Assembly (NCBI RefSeq): GCF_003626915.1
Contig: NZ_CP032570.1
Span: 2,665,001-2,729,000 of the forward strand
Length of the DNA stretch: 64,000 bases
Origin: Tsuneonella amylolytica
GTDB taxonomy: Bacteria; Pseudomonadota; Alphaproteobacteria; Sphingomonadales; Sphingomonadaceae
Reading direction: 5' to 3'
Shown in pieces: positions 16,653-26,897 of the stretch. Under the pieces are notes generated by a model. That model did not search any database, was not told the DNA's origin, and saw only the letters and a program-made list of their open reading frames with translations. Position 1 is the stretch's first letter; each line of letters opens with the position of its first letter. A program made the translations under genes and the position numbers.

Positions 16653-16876
16653 TCGCCGAGTTCCCCGATCACCGCATCGAGATCGGCCAGCGCCTGCGCG
16701 ACGGTTTCGCGCAGCGCCTCGTGCTTCTCCACGAGGGCGAGCACGTTGGCCGACGGCGCGGCAGCGGTGGCGGATGTGTCGGTGGTCTGCGGCACCGGCG
16801 CATTCGCGACGCGCGCGATCCGTGCGAGTGCCTGTTCGATCCGCTGTACGGCCGCTTCGGTCCGGTCCCCTGTCAT
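16649..16876 (-). CDS. Small coiled-coil protein co-translated with ZapA
   Basis: A 75-residue protein made of two likely helices (about 5-25 and 43-73) joined by an Ala/Thr/Pro linker. The heptad-like spacing of Leu/Ile/Val suggests a coiled coil. I do not recognise the family. The four-base overlap with zapA and the gene order suggest a division-related partner, comparable in kind to ZapB-like factors, but this is inference. The ATG at 16876 was chosen because it starts the helical part; the frame continues upstream into the tkt leader region. Confidence 0.7.
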   Translation of the reverse strand: MTGDRTEAAVQRIEQALARIARVANAPVPQTTDTSATAAAPSANVLALVEKHEALRETVAQALADLDAVIGELGE

Positions 16877-17063
16877 GCGGCGGGGATTTATCGCGTTAAT
16901 GACCGCTGTGCAAAGGGTTGCCGATGCCTGTTGATAAATGGTGCCGGGCGGAGCCGCCGTCGGAACCGGCGGGAAAGTCGCCCCGCCTCGCCTTGACCTC
17001 GCTGGGCCCGTCCGCGAAGGCGGCGGCGCGTACCCGAATCGAACCGACCAGGAGTTCCGCCGC

Positions 17064-19028
17064 ATGAGTCTCGACACCGCCCGCCTGGCGCCCATGGCCA
17101 ACGCCATCCGTGCCTTGTCGATGGATGCGGTCCAGGCGGCGAACAGCGGCCACCCGGGCATGCCGATGGGCATGGCCGACGTCGCCACGGTGCTGTTCTC
17201 GAAGTATCTCAAGTTCGATCCGAAGGCGCCCGACTGGGCCGATCGCGACCGCTTCGTGCTCAGCGCGGGGCACGGATCGATGCTGATCTACAGCCTGCTG
17301 TATCTCAGCGGCTATGCCTCGCCCACGATCGAGGACATCGCGAACTTCCGCAAGCTCGGCAGTCCGTGTGCGGGGCACCCCGAGAACTTCCTGCTCGACG
17401 GGGTCGAATGCACGACCGGTCCGCTGGGCCAGGGTCTGGCGATGGCGGTCGGCATGGCGATCGCGGAGCGTCATCTCAACGCAGTGCACGGGTCCGAAGC
17501 GGTCGATCACCACACCTGGACGATCGCGGGCGACGGATGCCTGATGGAAGGCGTCAACCACGAGGCGATCGGCCTTGCCGGTCATCTCGGGCTCGGAAAG
17601 CTGAAGGTGCTGTGGGATTCGAACCGCATCACCATTGACGGATCGACCGAACTGTCGACCTGCGAGGACATACCGGCCCGCTACCGCGCCGCCGGCTGGC
17701 ATACGCTGGAATGCGACGGTCACGACTTCGCCGATATAGACCGCGCGCTGGCCGAAGCCGCGAAGCTGGACGACAAGCCGGTGCTGGTCGAATGCCGCAC
17801 GGTCATCGGCAAGGGCGCGCCGAACAAGCAGGGCACCAGCGGCGTGCACGGCGCGGCGCTGGGCGCGGACGAAGTCGCAGCGGTGCGGAGCGAACTCGGC
17901 TGGCCGCACGAGGCGTTCGTCGTGCCGGACGACGTTCTCACCGACTGGCGCAAGACCGGCGAGCGTGGGGCGATGGCGCGCGCGAAATGGGAAGGGCGCG
18001 CCTCGAACAAGGACCTCGGCGTGGTCGAGGTGCCCCATGGCGTGCTCGACGATTATATCGCCAAGCTGCTCGCCGAACCCAAGACGGTCGCGACCCGCAA
18101 GGCGAGCGAGATGGCGCTCGAGGTGCTGACCGCGGCGGTGCCTGCCATGATCGGCGGATCGGCGGACCTGACCGGATCGAACAACACGAAGACGAGCTCG
18201 ACCGGTCCGCTGACCGCCGGGGACTATGCGGGCCGTTACCTTTATTACGGTATTCGTGAATTTGGTATGGCCTGCGCGATGAACGGCATGGCGCTCCACG
18301 GCGGCGTAATACCTTACGGCGGTACGTTCCTGATTTTCAGCGACTATTGCCGCAACGCCGTGCGCCTCAGCGCGCTGCAGCAGACCCGCGCGATCTACGT
18401 CTTCACGCACGACAGCATCGGGCTGGGCGAGGATGGACCGACCCACCAGCCGGTGGAACAGGTCATGAGCCTCCGGCTAATCCCCAATCTCAACGTGTTC
18501 CGCCCGTGCGATACGATCGAGACCGCGGAATGCTGGGCGCTGGCTTTGGCGGATACCGACACCCCGAGCGTGCTGGCGCTGAGCCGCCAGAACCTGCCGC
18601 AGTTGCGGACCGAAGGGGGCAACCTCAGCGCGCGGGGCGCATACCGCCTTCGCGCCGCGACAGCCGAGCGCAAGGTCATCCTGATCGCGACCGGTTCCGA
18701 AGTGGAAGTCGCCGTGGCGACCGCCGAAGCGCTGGAAGCCGACGGCATCGGTGCGGACGTCGTTTCAATGCCGTGCATGGAACTGTTCGAAGCGCAGGAC
18801 CAGTCGTACAAGGACGATCTGCTGCCGAACGTACCACCCGAAGACCTGCTTCGCGTCTCGATCGAGGCGGGCAGCACGATGGGCTGGGAACGCTACACGA
18901 TGGCGAACGGCCTGCAGATCGGCCTCGACCGCTTCGGCGCCTCCGCCCCGGCGGAGGACCTGTTCGCGAAATTCGGCTTCACCGCGGAAGCCATCGTACC
19001 CAAAATCAAAGCCAAACTGGGCATTTAG
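17064..19028 (+). CDS. tkt: Transketolase
   Basis: Transketolase moves two-carbon units between sugar phosphates in the pentose phosphate pathway, using thiamine diphosphate. The 654 residues fit. The N-terminal motif [15 protein letters not shown] is at about 31-45, and the ThDP/Mg site is [13 protein letters not shown] (about 156-168) with WDSN following. The pyrimidine domain carries [15 protein letters not shown] (about 450-464), followed by the C-terminal domain. AGGAG sits ten bases before the ATG at 17064. It begins a glycolysis cluster (gap, pgk, thioesterase, aldolase) and is divergent from the zapA operon. Confidence 0.97.
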   Translation: MSLDTARLAPMANAIRALSMDAVQAANSGHPGMPMGMADVATVLFSKYLKFDPKAPDWADRDRFVLSAGHGSMLIYSLLYLSGYASPTIEDIANFRKLGSPCAGHPENFLLDGVECTTGPLGQGLAMAVGMAIAERHLNAVHGSEAVDHHTWTIAGDGCLMEGVNHEAIGLAGHLGLGKLKVLWDSNRITIDGSTELSTCEDIPARYRAAGWHTLECDGHDFADIDRALAEAAKLDDKPVLVECRTVIGKGAPNKQGTSGVHGAALGADEVAAVRSELGWPHEAFVVPDDVLTDWRKTGERGAMARAKWEGRASNKDLGVVEVPHGVLDDYIAKLLAEPKTVATRKASEMALEVLTAAVPAMIGGSADLTGSNNTKTSSTGPLTAGDYAGRYLYYGIREFGMACAMNGMALHGGVIPYGGTFLIFSDYCRNAVRLSALQQTRAIYVFTHDSIGLGEDGPTHQPVEQVMSLRLIPNLNVFRPCDTIETAECWALALADTDTPSVLALSRQNLPQLRTEGGNLSARGAYRLRAATAERKVILIATGSEVEVAVATAEALEADGIGADVVSMPCMELFEAQDQSYKDDLLPNVPPEDLLRVSIEAGSTMGWERYTMANGLQIGLDRFGASAPAEDLFAKFGFTAEAIVPKIKAKLGI

Positions 19029-19042
19029 CAGGAGTACCTCAC

Positions 19043-20050
19043 ATGGCGACGAAAGTTGCGATCAACGGTTTCGGGCGCATCGGCCGCCTTGTGGCGCGCG
19101 CGATCCTCGAGCGGACCGACCACGATCTCGAACTGGTGAGCATCAACGATCTCGCCGACACTGCTTCCAACGCGCTGCTGTTCGGCTTCGACAGCACGCA
19201 CGGTCGCTTCCCCGGCACCGTCGAGACCGATGGCAACGACCTCGTCGTCAACGGCCGCCACATTCGGGTGACGGCTGAAAAGGACCCGGGCAAGCTGCCC
19301 CATGGCGACAACGGCGTCGATATCGTGCTCGAATGCACCGGCTTCTTCCAGTCGGACGAGGCGGCGCGACCGCACCTGTCGGCGGGCGCCAGGCGCGTGC
19401 TGATTTCGGCCCCGGCGACGGGCGTCAGCAAGACGATCGTCTTCGGCGTCAACCAGGACAGCCTGACCGCCGACGACGACATCGTCTCGAACGCCAGCTG
19501 CACCACGAACTGCCTCGCCCCGGTCGCCAAGGTGCTGAACGATGCGATGGGCATCGAGCGCGGCTTCATGACCACGATCCACAGCTACACCAACGACCAG
19601 CGGATGCTCGACCAGATCCACAAGGATTTGCGCCGGGCGCGCGGCGGTGCGCAGAACATGATCCCGACCACCACCGGCGCCGCGCGCGCGGTCGGCCTCG
19701 TGCTACCCGAACTGAAGGGCAAGCTCGACGGCAGCTCGGTCCGCGTGCCGACCCCCAATGTGTCGATGATCGACCTCGTGTTCGTGCCGGGCCGCGACAC
19801 TTCGGCCGAGGAGATCAACGAGGCGCTGAAGGCAGCGGCCAACGGCCCCATGAAGGGCGTTCTCGACTACACCGACCAGCCGCTGGTTTCGAGTGATTTC
19901 AATCACTACCCGGCGTCTTCTACCGTCGATTCGCTGGAAACGGCGGTCCTGGAATCGAAGCTCGGCCGCGTGGTCAGCTGGTACGACAACGAATGGGGTT
20001 TCTCGAACCGCATGATCGACACCGCCGGGGTGATGGCCGGGCTGCTCTGA
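19043..20050 (+). CDS. gap: Glyceraldehyde-3-phosphate dehydrogenase, type I
   Basis: This enzyme oxidises glyceraldehyde-3-phosphate to 1,3-bisphosphoglycerate. Its 335 residues start with the Rossmann motif INGFGRIGR. The catalytic Cys at about 153 is in [12 protein letters not shown], and [15 protein letters not shown] ends the protein. AGGAG precedes the ATG at 19043. The stop shares one base with the pgk start (TGATG), which shows translational coupling. The NAD/NADP preference is not decided here. Confidence 0.97.
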   Translation: MATKVAINGFGRIGRLVARAILERTDHDLELVSINDLADTASNALLFGFDSTHGRFPGTVETDGNDLVVNGRHIRVTAEKDPGKLPHGDNGVDIVLECTGFFQSDEAARPHLSAGARRVLISAPATGVSKTIVFGVNQDSLTADDDIVSNASCTTNCLAPVAKVLNDAMGIERGFMTTIHSYTNDQRMLDQIHKDLRRARGGAQNMIPTTTGAARAVGLVLPELKGKLDGSSVRVPTPNVSMIDLVFVPGRDTSAEEINEALKAAANGPMKGVLDYTDQPLVSSDFNHYPASSTVDSLETAVLESKLGRVVSWYDNEWGFSNRMIDTAGVMAGLL

Positions 20051-21249
20051 TGGCCGCCTTCCGCACCCTCGACGACCTTGGCGACGTGCGCGGCAAGGTC
20101 GCGCTCGTCCGCGTCGACCTCAACCTGCCTATGCACGAAGGGCGCGCGAGCGACGTCACCCGCGTCGAAGCGAGCGCGCCCACGATCCTCGAACTCGCCG
20201 ATGCGGGCGCCAAGGTCCTGCTGCTGGCGCACTTCGGGCGGCCGAAGGGCCAGCGCAGTTCGGTCATGAGCACGAGCATGGTCATGGGCGACGTCGAGCG
20301 GGTGCTCGGCCGCGAGATCATGTTCATTCCCGAGGTCATGGGGCCGGTGGTCGAACAGTCGGTCGGCATCCTGCGCGACGGCGACATCGGCCTGCTCGAC
20401 AACGTCCGCTTCTGGCCGGGCGAGGAAGCCAACGATCCCGAATTCGCACGCGGGATCGCGGCGGTCGGCGACTTCTACGTCAACGATGCGTTTTCCGCCG
20501 CGCACCGCGCGCACGCGACGACCGAGGGGCTGGCGCATCTGTTGCCCGCCTATGCCGGCCGCGCGATGGAAAGGGAACTGAAGGCGCTCGACGCCGCGCT
20601 CGGCAGCCCCGAACAGCCGGTCGCCGCGGTGGTCGGCGGGGCGAAGGTCTCGACCAAGCTCGCCGTGCTCGAGAACCTCGTCGGGCGGGTGCAGCACCTG
20701 ATCATCGGCGGCGGGATGGCCAATACCTTCCTCGCGGCGCGCGGCGTCGATGTCGGCAAGTCGCTGTGCGAACATGATCTCGCCGCGACCGCCAACGCAA
20801 TCATGGACAAGGCCGATCACGCCGGCTGCACGGTGCATCTGCCCTACGACGTCGTGGTCGCGAAGGAATTCGCCGCCAACCCATCGTCCTTGCGGACCTG
20901 CAACGTCCACGAAGTCGCGGCCGACGAGATGATCCTGGACATCGGCCCCGCCGCGACCGAGTCGCTTGGCGACGTGCTCAAGACCTGCCGCACGCTGGTG
21001 TGGAACGGTCCGCTCGGAGCCTTCGAGACGCCGCCGTTCGACGAAGCCACGGTGGCGCTGGCGAAGACCGCCGCGGCGCTGACCCAGGACGGCAGCCTGA
21101 CGTCGGTCGCCGGGGGCGGCGATACCGTGGCAGCGTTGAACCACGCCGGCGTGGCGGGCGACTTTACCTACGTTTCGACGGCGGGCGGCGCCTTCCTCGA
21201 ATGGATGGAAGGGCGCGAACTGCCGGGTGTGAAGGCGCTGACGGCATGA
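20050..21249 (+). CDS. pgk: Phosphoglycerate kinase
   Basis: It transfers phosphate from 1,3-bisphosphoglycerate to ADP. The 399 residues fit the family, with the signature [12 protein letters not shown] near the N-terminus, [33 protein letters not shown], and the nucleotide-binding C-terminal [11 protein letters not shown]. The start follows the gap stop with a one-base overlap. The stop overlaps the thioesterase ATG by four bases. Confidence 0.97.
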   Translation: MAAFRTLDDLGDVRGKVALVRVDLNLPMHEGRASDVTRVEASAPTILELADAGAKVLLLAHFGRPKGQRSSVMSTSMVMGDVERVLGREIMFIPEVMGPVVEQSVGILRDGDIGLLDNVRFWPGEEANDPEFARGIAAVGDFYVNDAFSAAHRAHATTEGLAHLLPAYAGRAMERELKALDAALGSPEQPVAAVVGGAKVSTKLAVLENLVGRVQHLIIGGGMANTFLAARGVDVGKSLCEHDLAATANAIMDKADHAGCTVHLPYDVVVAKEFAANPSSLRTCNVHEVAADEMILDIGPAATESLGDVLKTCRTLVWNGPLGAFETPPFDEATVALAKTAAALTQDGSLTSVAGGGDTVAALNHAGVAGDFTYVSTAGGAFLEWMEGRELPGVKALTA

Positions 21250-21701
21250 GCGAGCAAGTACCCGACACGGTGACCGGGCGCGTGCCCCAGACCGAAGGCG
21301 AGTTCGCCGGCTGGACATACTGGAAGGGCGATCCCTTCGAAGACCGCGCCGGTCCGTTCTACGAACGGCAGCAGGACGATGGCAGCTGCGTCGTCGCCTT
21401 CCGGGCAGAGCCGCGCCACATGAACGGCGGCGGTTTCATGCACGGCGGGTGCCTGATGACTTTTGCCGATGGCGCGCTGTTTTCGATCGCCCGCCACGAG
21501 CTCGACGGCCATCATTCGGTCACCATGCACCTGGCCGGCGACTTCCTGTCGCAGGTGCGTGTCGGGCAGCTGGTCGAGGCGCGGGGCGAGGTCGTGCGCG
21601 GCGGCGGCAAGACGATCTTCGTTGCCGGCACCGTCACGGCTGACGGGTCCCCCGCGCTGCGGTTCGACGGGATCATCCGGAAGCTTCAGAAGCGCGACTG
21701 A
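21246..21701 (+). CDS. PaaI/4HBT-type thioesterase
   Basis: A 151-residue hotdog-fold protein that likely hydrolyses an acyl-CoA. The family signature is [20 protein letters not shown] (about 60-79), where HGG binds CoA and the Asp acts in catalysis. [13 protein letters not shown] and the end strand follow. Substrate is unknown. It is coupled to pgk by an ATGA overlap, yet no known step of glycolysis needs a thioesterase, so it may clear a by-product or simply share the promoter. Confidence 0.85.
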   Translation: MSEQVPDTVTGRVPQTEGEFAGWTYWKGDPFEDRAGPFYERQQDDGSCVVAFRAEPRHMNGGGFMHGGCLMTFADGALFSIARHELDGHHSVTMHLAGDFLSQVRVGQLVEARGEVVRGGGKTIFVAGTVTADGSPALRFDGIIRKLQKRD

Positions 21702-21776
21702 GCGAGGTTGCGGGCGACCCGCAGGCTGGCTATTGGCGGCCGCGCGCATACCTATGCATGGACTTGAGGGACGACG

Positions 21777-22664
21777 ATGAACCACGCCGAAATGACCGAC
21801 CGCATCGCCACCGGGGAAGGCTTCATCGCCGCGCTCGACCAGTCGGGCGGGTCCACGCCCAAGGCGCTGAAAGGCTACGGTATCGAGGACGATAGCTGGT
21901 CGGGCGACGACGAGATGTTCGCCGCGATCCACGCAATGCGCAGCCGGATCATCGAGAGCCCCTGCTTCGGCAACGGCAAGGTCATCGGCGCGATCCTGTT
22001 CGAAAAGACGATGGACGGGGAAAGCGGCGGCCAGCCGGTCCCCGAACGTCTGGCCGAACGCGGCGTCGTGCCGTTCCTCAAGGTCGACAAGGGGCTGGAG
22101 GACGAGGCGAACGGCGTCCAGCTGATGAAGCCGATGGCCGAGCTCGAGGCGCTGTGCACCCGGGCAAAAGCCAAGGGCGTGTTCGGCACCAAGATGCGCA
22201 GCGTGATCAAGTCGAACGATCCCGCCGGCATCAAGGAAATCGTCCACCAGCAGTTCGCCGAAGGCGCGCGCATCCTCTCGACCGGGCTCGTCCCCATGCT
22301 CGAGCCCGAATACGACATCCACGCTGCTGACCGGGCCGAAGGCGAGAAGGTACTGCGCGACGCCATCCTCGAAGGGCTGGACGCGCTGCCCGAAGGTCAG
22401 CAGGTCATGCTGAAACTTTCGATCCCGGTCGAGGCGGACCTCTACCGCCCGCTGATCGAGCACCCGAAGGTGCTGCGGGTGGTCGCGCTGTCGGGGGGAT
22501 ATTCCACCGACGAGGCTTGCGAGAAGCTGGAGCAGAACCCCGGCATGATCGCGAGTTTTAGCCGCGGACTGCTGCAGGACCTGCGCCACCAGCAGAGCGA
22601 CGACGAGTTCGACACGACGCTGTCGAACGCGATCGACCGCATCCAGGCAGCCTCGATCGCCTGA
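21777..22664 (+). CDS. Fructose-bisphosphate aldolase, class I
   Basis: Schiff-base aldolase that interconverts fructose-1,6-bisphosphate and two triose phosphates. The 295-residue length and sequence match the bacterial class I group seen in Staphylococcus. FIAALDQSGGSTPKAL is near the N-terminus, FLKVDKGLE at about 100, and the candidate Schiff-base lysine is Lys213 in VMLKLSIPVEAD. No metal ligands of class II enzymes are present. It starts 75 bp after the thioesterase gene and completes the tkt-gap-pgk group. Confidence 0.93.
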   Translation: MNHAEMTDRIATGEGFIAALDQSGGSTPKALKGYGIEDDSWSGDDEMFAAIHAMRSRIIESPCFGNGKVIGAILFEKTMDGESGGQPVPERLAERGVVPFLKVDKGLEDEANGVQLMKPMAELEALCTRAKAKGVFGTKMRSVIKSNDPAGIKEIVHQQFAEGARILSTGLVPMLEPEYDIHAADRAEGEKVLRDAILEGLDALPEGQQVMLKLSIPVEADLYRPLIEHPKVLRVVALSGGYSTDEACEKLEQNPGMIASFSRGLLQDLRHQQSDDEFDTTLSNAIDRIQAASIA

Positions 22665-22679
22665 CCGGCACGGTCCGCC

Positions 22680-23090
22680 CTAGCGGCGGGCCTCGAACGT
22701 GAAACGGTAGTCGCGCGCGGGAATCTCGCCCGCTTGCGTGGTCTTGTCCGGCCGCACGCCGACCAGCGCGAGCATCCGGCCGTTCGTGCCGTACGGTTCG
22801 CCCAGCGTGAGGTCGGCGGTGTCGGAGAACCCCGGCCCCTGTATGCGGGTCGTCACCACCACGCGGCCCGCCCATACGCAGCGCGCGTTCATCGGGCAGC
22901 GGCTGTCCTCCACCAGTTTCTTCGGCGTCACCGACATGTCGCCGACCTGTACCGGCACACCGAGCGGGACGGCATACCCCTGCGGCTGCGGCGCCACCGT
23001 TTCGGGCGGTGGCACGAGGATGCATCCGGCGAGAGCGCCGAGGAGAACGGGCGGAGCGATGAACGCTGCAATGGTCTTCATGACTCGCAT
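22680..23090 (-). CDS. Putative lipoprotein
   Basis: About 136 residues with a lipoprotein signal peptide ending in the lipobox LAGC, followed by a Pro-rich linker (ILVPPPETVAPQPQ). The mature domain (about 50-136) contains VGDMSVTPKKLVEDSRCPMNARCVWAGRVVV, in which two cysteines flank a short loop, and LTLGEP. This pattern resembles small extracytoplasmic domains seen in proteobacterial lipoproteins, but I cannot name it. ATGs at 23090 and 23081 are both possible. It is divergent from thiE with 51 bp between starts and convergent with the aldolase gene. Confidence 0.75.
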   Translation of the reverse strand: MRVMKTIAAFIAPPVLLGALAGCILVPPPETVAPQPQGYAVPLGVPVQVGDMSVTPKKLVEDSRCPMNARCVWAGRVVVTTRIQGPGFSDTADLTLGEPYGTNGRMLALVGVRPDKTTQAGEIPARDYRFTFEARR

Positions 23091-23141
23091 AACGCGCCGC
23101 GCCCCCTTGCGGCCCCCTGAATGGCCGCTACCTGTCGCGCG

Positions 23142-23774
23142 ATGACCACCAGCGAGCTCTATCTCATCTCTCCGCTCGACGTCGGAAGCGACTTTCCGGA
23201 CCGTCTGGAAGCAGCGCTCGGCGGCGGACCCGTGGCGGCGTTCCAGTTCCGGGTAAAGGACGTCGACCAGCACGAGGCGGCGCGCCTCGCCGTGCCGTTG
23301 CAGGATATCTGTGCGGCACACGACTGCGCCTTCATCGTCAACGATTCGGTCGCGCTGGCGAAGCGGATCGGAGCGGACGGGGTGCATTTGGGGCAGGGCG
23401 ACGGCGACCCGCGCGAGGCACGCGAAATCCTGGGGCGAGAGGCGCAGATCGGCGTGACCTGTCACGACAGCCGCCATTTCGCGATGGAGGCCGGCGAGGC
23501 TGGGGCGGATTACGTCGCCTTCGGCGCGTTTTTCCCAAGCTCCACGAAGGCCAGCGAGCATCGGCCCGGGCTCGACATCCTCGAATGGTGGCAGTCGATC
23601 TTCGAGATTCCCTGCGTTGCGATCGGCGGGATCACACCGGCCAATTGCGGCCCGCTGGTGACCGCCGGTGCCGACTTTCTGGCGATATCGGCTGCCGTGT
23701 GGACCGGCGATCCGGCAGCTAACGTCGCGGCCTTTCACCGGGCGATCGCCGAAGCCGCGCCCCGGCCGGACTGA
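23142..23774 (+). CDS. thiE: Thiamine phosphate synthase
   Basis: ThiE joins the pyrimidine and thiazole halves to thiamine phosphate. This 210-residue TIM barrel shows FQFRVKD, FIVNDSVALAKRIGADGVHLGQGD, IGVTCHD, ADYVAFGAFFPSSTK and VAIGGIT, all expected blocks. The ATG at 23142 (MTTSELYLI) precedes the first strand; the frame starts seven codons earlier without support. It stands alone, with no thiC or thiD nearby and no recognisable TPP riboswitch upstream. Confidence 0.93.
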   Translation: MTTSELYLISPLDVGSDFPDRLEAALGGGPVAAFQFRVKDVDQHEAARLAVPLQDICAAHDCAFIVNDSVALAKRIGADGVHLGQGDGDPREAREILGREAQIGVTCHDSRHFAMEAGEAGADYVAFGAFFPSSTKASEHRPGLDILEWWQSIFEIPCVAIGGITPANCGPLVTAGADFLAISAAVWTGDPAANVAAFHRAIAEAAPRPD

Positions 23775-23852
23775 TCGTCAGGATATTTTCGGCGCATCGT
23801 CCGTTTGCGCTAGCGAGGGACGGGTCGCGTCCCGACAGAGGGGACTTTTCGA

Positions 23853-25127
23853 ATGCGCACTTTCATCGCCGCCGCTTCGCTCCTGGCGCTCGCCGCCTGC
23901 GGCATGAACGGCACGGATCGCTACAACGACGACGAGGCCGCGGCTGATCGTTCGGCGAACTCCACCACCGAGAACATGGCCGATTCGATGGCCTCGCGCG
24001 ACGGTGCGGATGCCGCCGCGTCGGATATTCCCGACATCAAGGATACCGAGGAACGCCCGATCATGCAGGCGCAGGTCGTGCTCGACCGCCAGGGCTTCGG
24101 ACCCGGTGTGATCGACGGCAAGATGGGAATGTCGACGACGAATGCGCTCGAGGGCTTTCAAGAGGCCAACGGCCTCACCGTCTCGGGCGAACTGGACGAA
24201 GCGACGAAGGCCAAGCTGGCGCAGTGGAACACGATTCCCGCCACGCGTGTCGTGCGCATTCCTGCCGGATGGGGCACCCTCGAATACAATCGCACCCCCG
24301 CCGATGCGGAAGACCAAGCCAAGATGGAGCGGCTCGGCTACCAGAGCCTCGACGAAAAGCTGGCCGAGCGTTTCCACACCACGATCGACGTGCTGAAGAT
24401 GCTCAATCCCAACGGGCAACCGGCCGGAATGACCGCCGGTCAGCAGGGCATGGCGGGTGCCACCCCGGCGCATTCCGGCTCGGCCAGCCCGGCGCCGACC
24501 GCGAGCGCCTCTGCCAAGCCGACGCCGACTCCCTCGGCATCGTCGAACGATGCGAAGGGCTTCACCCCGCCGCCGGCCAACCCCTCGACGTTCAAGGCCG
24601 GACAGCTGGTGCGCGTGCCCAATATCGGCGGCGATCGCATCGCGCCGGGCGCCGTGGACGATCCGGACTGGCAGCAGACGCTCCAGATGCTGGGCGTCGG
24701 TACCGAGCAGCCCAAGCTCGCGCGGATCGTCGTCAGCAAGTCGGGCGACACGCTCAAGGGATATGATCAGGCCGGCAAGCTCAAGGTGATGTTCACCGTC
24801 AGCTCGGGGTCGAGCGAATTCCCGCTGCCGATCGGCAACTGGAAGATCCTCGGCATCGGACACAACCCCACGTTCGCCTACGATCCCGAAGTCCTGACCG
24901 GCGGCCGCAAGAGCGGCAAGAGCTACGACCTGCCGCCGGGGCCGAACGGCCCGGTCGGGGTCGTGTGGATCGACCTCAGCAAGGAACACTACGGCATCCA
25001 CGGCACGCCCGAACCCGAAACCATCGGCCGTGCGCAGAGCCACGGGTGCGTGCGCCTGACGAACTGGGACGCGGCGCGGCTTGCCCAGATGGTCGATACG
25101 TCCACCAAGGTCGAATTCGTCAAGTAG
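23853..25127 (+). CDS. L,D-transpeptidase lipoprotein with peptidoglycan-binding domain
   Basis: A 424-residue envelope protein that probably forms 3-3 crosslinks or attaches proteins to peptidoglycan. The lipobox is LAAC at residues 13-16. A peptidoglycan-binding domain lies at about 69-122 (MQAQVVLDRQGFGPGVIDGK). A LysM-like stretch (about 150-190) and a Pro/Ala/Ser linker (about 205-245) follow. The catalytic YkuD domain (about 285-420) has HGTPEPE and SHGCVRLTN, with the catalytic Cys at about 399. The M23 peptidase gene starts 14 bp downstream. Confidence 0.92.
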   Translation: MRTFIAAASLLALAACGMNGTDRYNDDEAAADRSANSTTENMADSMASRDGADAAASDIPDIKDTEERPIMQAQVVLDRQGFGPGVIDGKMGMSTTNALEGFQEANGLTVSGELDEATKAKLAQWNTIPATRVVRIPAGWGTLEYNRTPADAEDQAKMERLGYQSLDEKLAERFHTTIDVLKMLNPNGQPAGMTAGQQGMAGATPAHSGSASPAPTASASAKPTPTPSASSNDAKGFTPPPANPSTFKAGQLVRVPNIGGDRIAPGAVDDPDWQQTLQMLGVGTEQPKLARIVVSKSGDTLKGYDQAGKLKVMFTVSSGSSEFPLPIGNWKILGIGHNPTFAYDPEVLTGGRKSGKSYDLPPGPNGPVGVVWIDLSKEHYGIHGTPEPETIGRAQSHGCVRLTNWDAARLAQMVDTSTKVEFVK

Positions 25128-25141
25128 CCCGGCAGTCAGCC

Positions 25142-25813
25142 ATGGCCCTTACCGCTCTCGATCGTGCGCTGACCATCGTCGTCACGGCCACGCTGACCAG
25201 CGCGGTGTGGATCGTGGCGGGCGGCACTTTGATGGAGCGGGCGGACGGCGCGAGCCAGATCGGCAAGACCCGTCCTGCCGACGCCGCGCCGAGCCCTGCG
25301 CCCACCATGGCGTCGGGCACGGCGCGCGCGCCCGCGCTCGATACCGTAAGCCAGTCGATGCCCGATGAAGGGGAACTGAGGACCCTGCAGATCCCCGTAA
25401 TGGGCATCGGCGTCGCGGACCTCAGCGACACGTTCACGGCCGCCCGGGGCGGGGGCACGCGCATACACGATGCGATCGACATCATGGCGCCGGAAGGGAC
25501 GACGGTCACTTCCGCCGCTCCCGGCACAGTTGAGAAGCTGTTCTTGTCCGATGCCGGCGGCAAGACGATCTACGTCCGGTCGGACAATGGGCGCACGATC
25601 TACTACTACGCCCATCTGGCCGAGTATGCGCAGGGCCTTCAGGAAGGGCAGAAACTACGCCGCGGTCAGCGGATCGGCACGGTGGGCTCCACTGGCAATG
25701 CCAGCCCCGATGCGCCGCATCTCCACTTCGCGATCATGCGCACGACGAAGGATGCCGAGTGGTGGGAACCGGCGACCGCGATCAATCCCTACCCCTTGCT
25801 GGGCGGGAGGTAA
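25142..25813 (+). CDS. M23-family peptidase
   Basis: A 223-residue protein with an N-terminal membrane segment (about 8-30) and a C-terminal LytM domain (about 85-220). The metal site is complete: HDAIDIM (HxxxD) and HLHF near the end. Such proteins cut peptidoglycan cross-bridges or activate amidases. The 14-bp gap to the L,D-transpeptidase gene suggests the two are made together for wall remodelling. The ATG at 25142 was chosen because it leads directly into the membrane segment. Confidence 0.9.
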   Translation: MALTALDRALTIVVTATLTSAVWIVAGGTLMERADGASQIGKTRPADAAPSPAPTMASGTARAPALDTVSQSMPDEGELRTLQIPVMGIGVADLSDTFTAARGGGTRIHDAIDIMAPEGTTVTSAAPGTVEKLFLSDAGGKTIYVRSDNGRTIYYYAHLAEYAQGLQEGQKLRRGQRIGTVGSTGNASPDAPHLHFAIMRTTKDAEWWEPATAINPYPLLGGR

Positions 25814-25825
25814 GACAGGGCCCGG

Positions 25826-26203
25826 CTAGGACGCGCTGCGCCCGGTGCGCACGCAGCGCAGGTCGGCCATCTTTCCGGTCAGGTCCGTGCGCTCCAGCGC
25901 GCGCTGCCCGGTCCGCACGAAGCGGGCGCCCTTCATCGGGCCGCGCGTGAAGACGACCGTCTTTTCCGTCAGCAGGTAGGTTCCGGCGCCGCCCTCGGCC
26001 CTGTAGCTCGAGGCGTTGACGATATCGAACCACGCGCTCGGCACCGGTATCGACGCCGGACCGGTGGCATCGCCTGGCAATTCGCACAGGTAGCGGCCCT
26101 GCGGCAAGGTGCCGAGGCGGCCTTCGGCATGGGCCGGTACGTGGGCAAGTAGCGCGGCAGACGCGGCGAGGGAGAGTGTGCGAGCGACCATGACCGCCGC
26201 CAT
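25826..26203 (-). CDS. Exported hypothetical protein
   Basis: About 125 residues with a signal peptide (ending AHA-EG). The mature part has [42 protein letters not shown] and LRCVRTGR, and two cysteines that may pair. I do not recognise a family. It resembles the protein encoded at 58158-58571 only in being small and exported. The ATG at 26203 or the one four codons later (26191) both precede the signal peptide. It converges on the M23 gene and is divergent from efp. Confidence 0.75.
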   Translation of the reverse strand: MAAVMVARTLSLAASAALLAHVPAHAEGRLGTLPQGRYLCELPGDATGPASIPVPSAWFDIVNASSYRAEGGAGTYLLTEKTVVFTRGPMKGARFVRTGQRALERTDLTGKMADLRCVRTGRSAS

Positions 26204-26326
26204 ACCACCTGCGCCGCCGCGCCGCCACCCGCCTTGCCGCGCGGCGGGCTTGCCGCTATGGGCGCGCCATGGTGCGATCGCCCGGCGGCGATACGCGCGA
26301 ATTCCTGCAACAAGGCTCTTTCCCCC

Positions 26327-26890
26327 ATGAAGATCTCCGGCGTGGACATCCGTCCCGGCAACATCCTCGAATACGAAGGCGGCATCTGGAAGGTCGCCAA
26401 GATCCAGCACACCCAGCCGGGCAAGGGCGGGGCCTACATGCAGGTCGAGATGAAGAACCTGCAGGACGGCCGGAAGACCAACGTCCGCTTCCGCAGTGCC
26501 GACACGGTCGAGAAGGTGCGGCTGGACACGAAGGACTACCAGTTCCTCTACGAGGACGGCGACATGCTCGTCTTCATGGACAAGGACACTTACGAGCAGA
26601 TCAACCTGCCGTCGGACCTCCTGGGCGACGCGCGCCCGTTCCTGCAGGACGGCATGGAAGTGATGCTGGAACTGTGGGACGAAAAGCCGATCTCCGTCGA
26701 GCTGCCGCAGCAGGTCGAGGCCACGATCGTCGAGGCCGACGCCGTGGTGAAGGGGCAGACCGCCTCGTCCAGCTACAAGCCCGCGATGCTCGACAACGGC
26801 GTGCGCATCATGGTCCCGCCGCATATCGAGAGCGGCACTCGGATCGTGGTCGACGTCTACGAACAGAGCTACGTCGGCAAGGCCGGCTGA
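26327..26890 (+). CDS. efp: Elongation factor P
   Basis: EF-P enters the ribosomal E site and relieves stalling at consecutive prolines. All three domains are present in 187 residues: KOW-like (1-65), OB (66-128) and C-terminal (129-187, with [21 protein letters not shown]). The tip of domain I has Lys33 in PGKGGAY, where E. coli carries the modified Lys34. The modifying enzyme is not in the window. The substrate class is present: an eleven-proline run in the TonB-like protein at 8.0 kb. suhB-type phosphatase follows after seven bases. Confidence 0.97.
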   Translation: MKISGVDIRPGNILEYEGGIWKVAKIQHTQPGKGGAYMQVEMKNLQDGRKTNVRFRSADTVEKVRLDTKDYQFLYEDGDMLVFMDKDTYEQINLPSDLLGDARPFLQDGMEVMLELWDEKPISVELPQQVEATIVEADAVVKGQTASSSYKPAMLDNGVRIMVPPHIESGTRIVVDVYEQSYVGKAG

Positions 26891-26897
26891 GCGCGTC

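Noticed and set aside
23080-23141. TPP riboswitch upstream of thiE
   Set aside because: Gap to the divergent lipoprotein gene is about 51 bp, too short, and shows no conserved thi-box.
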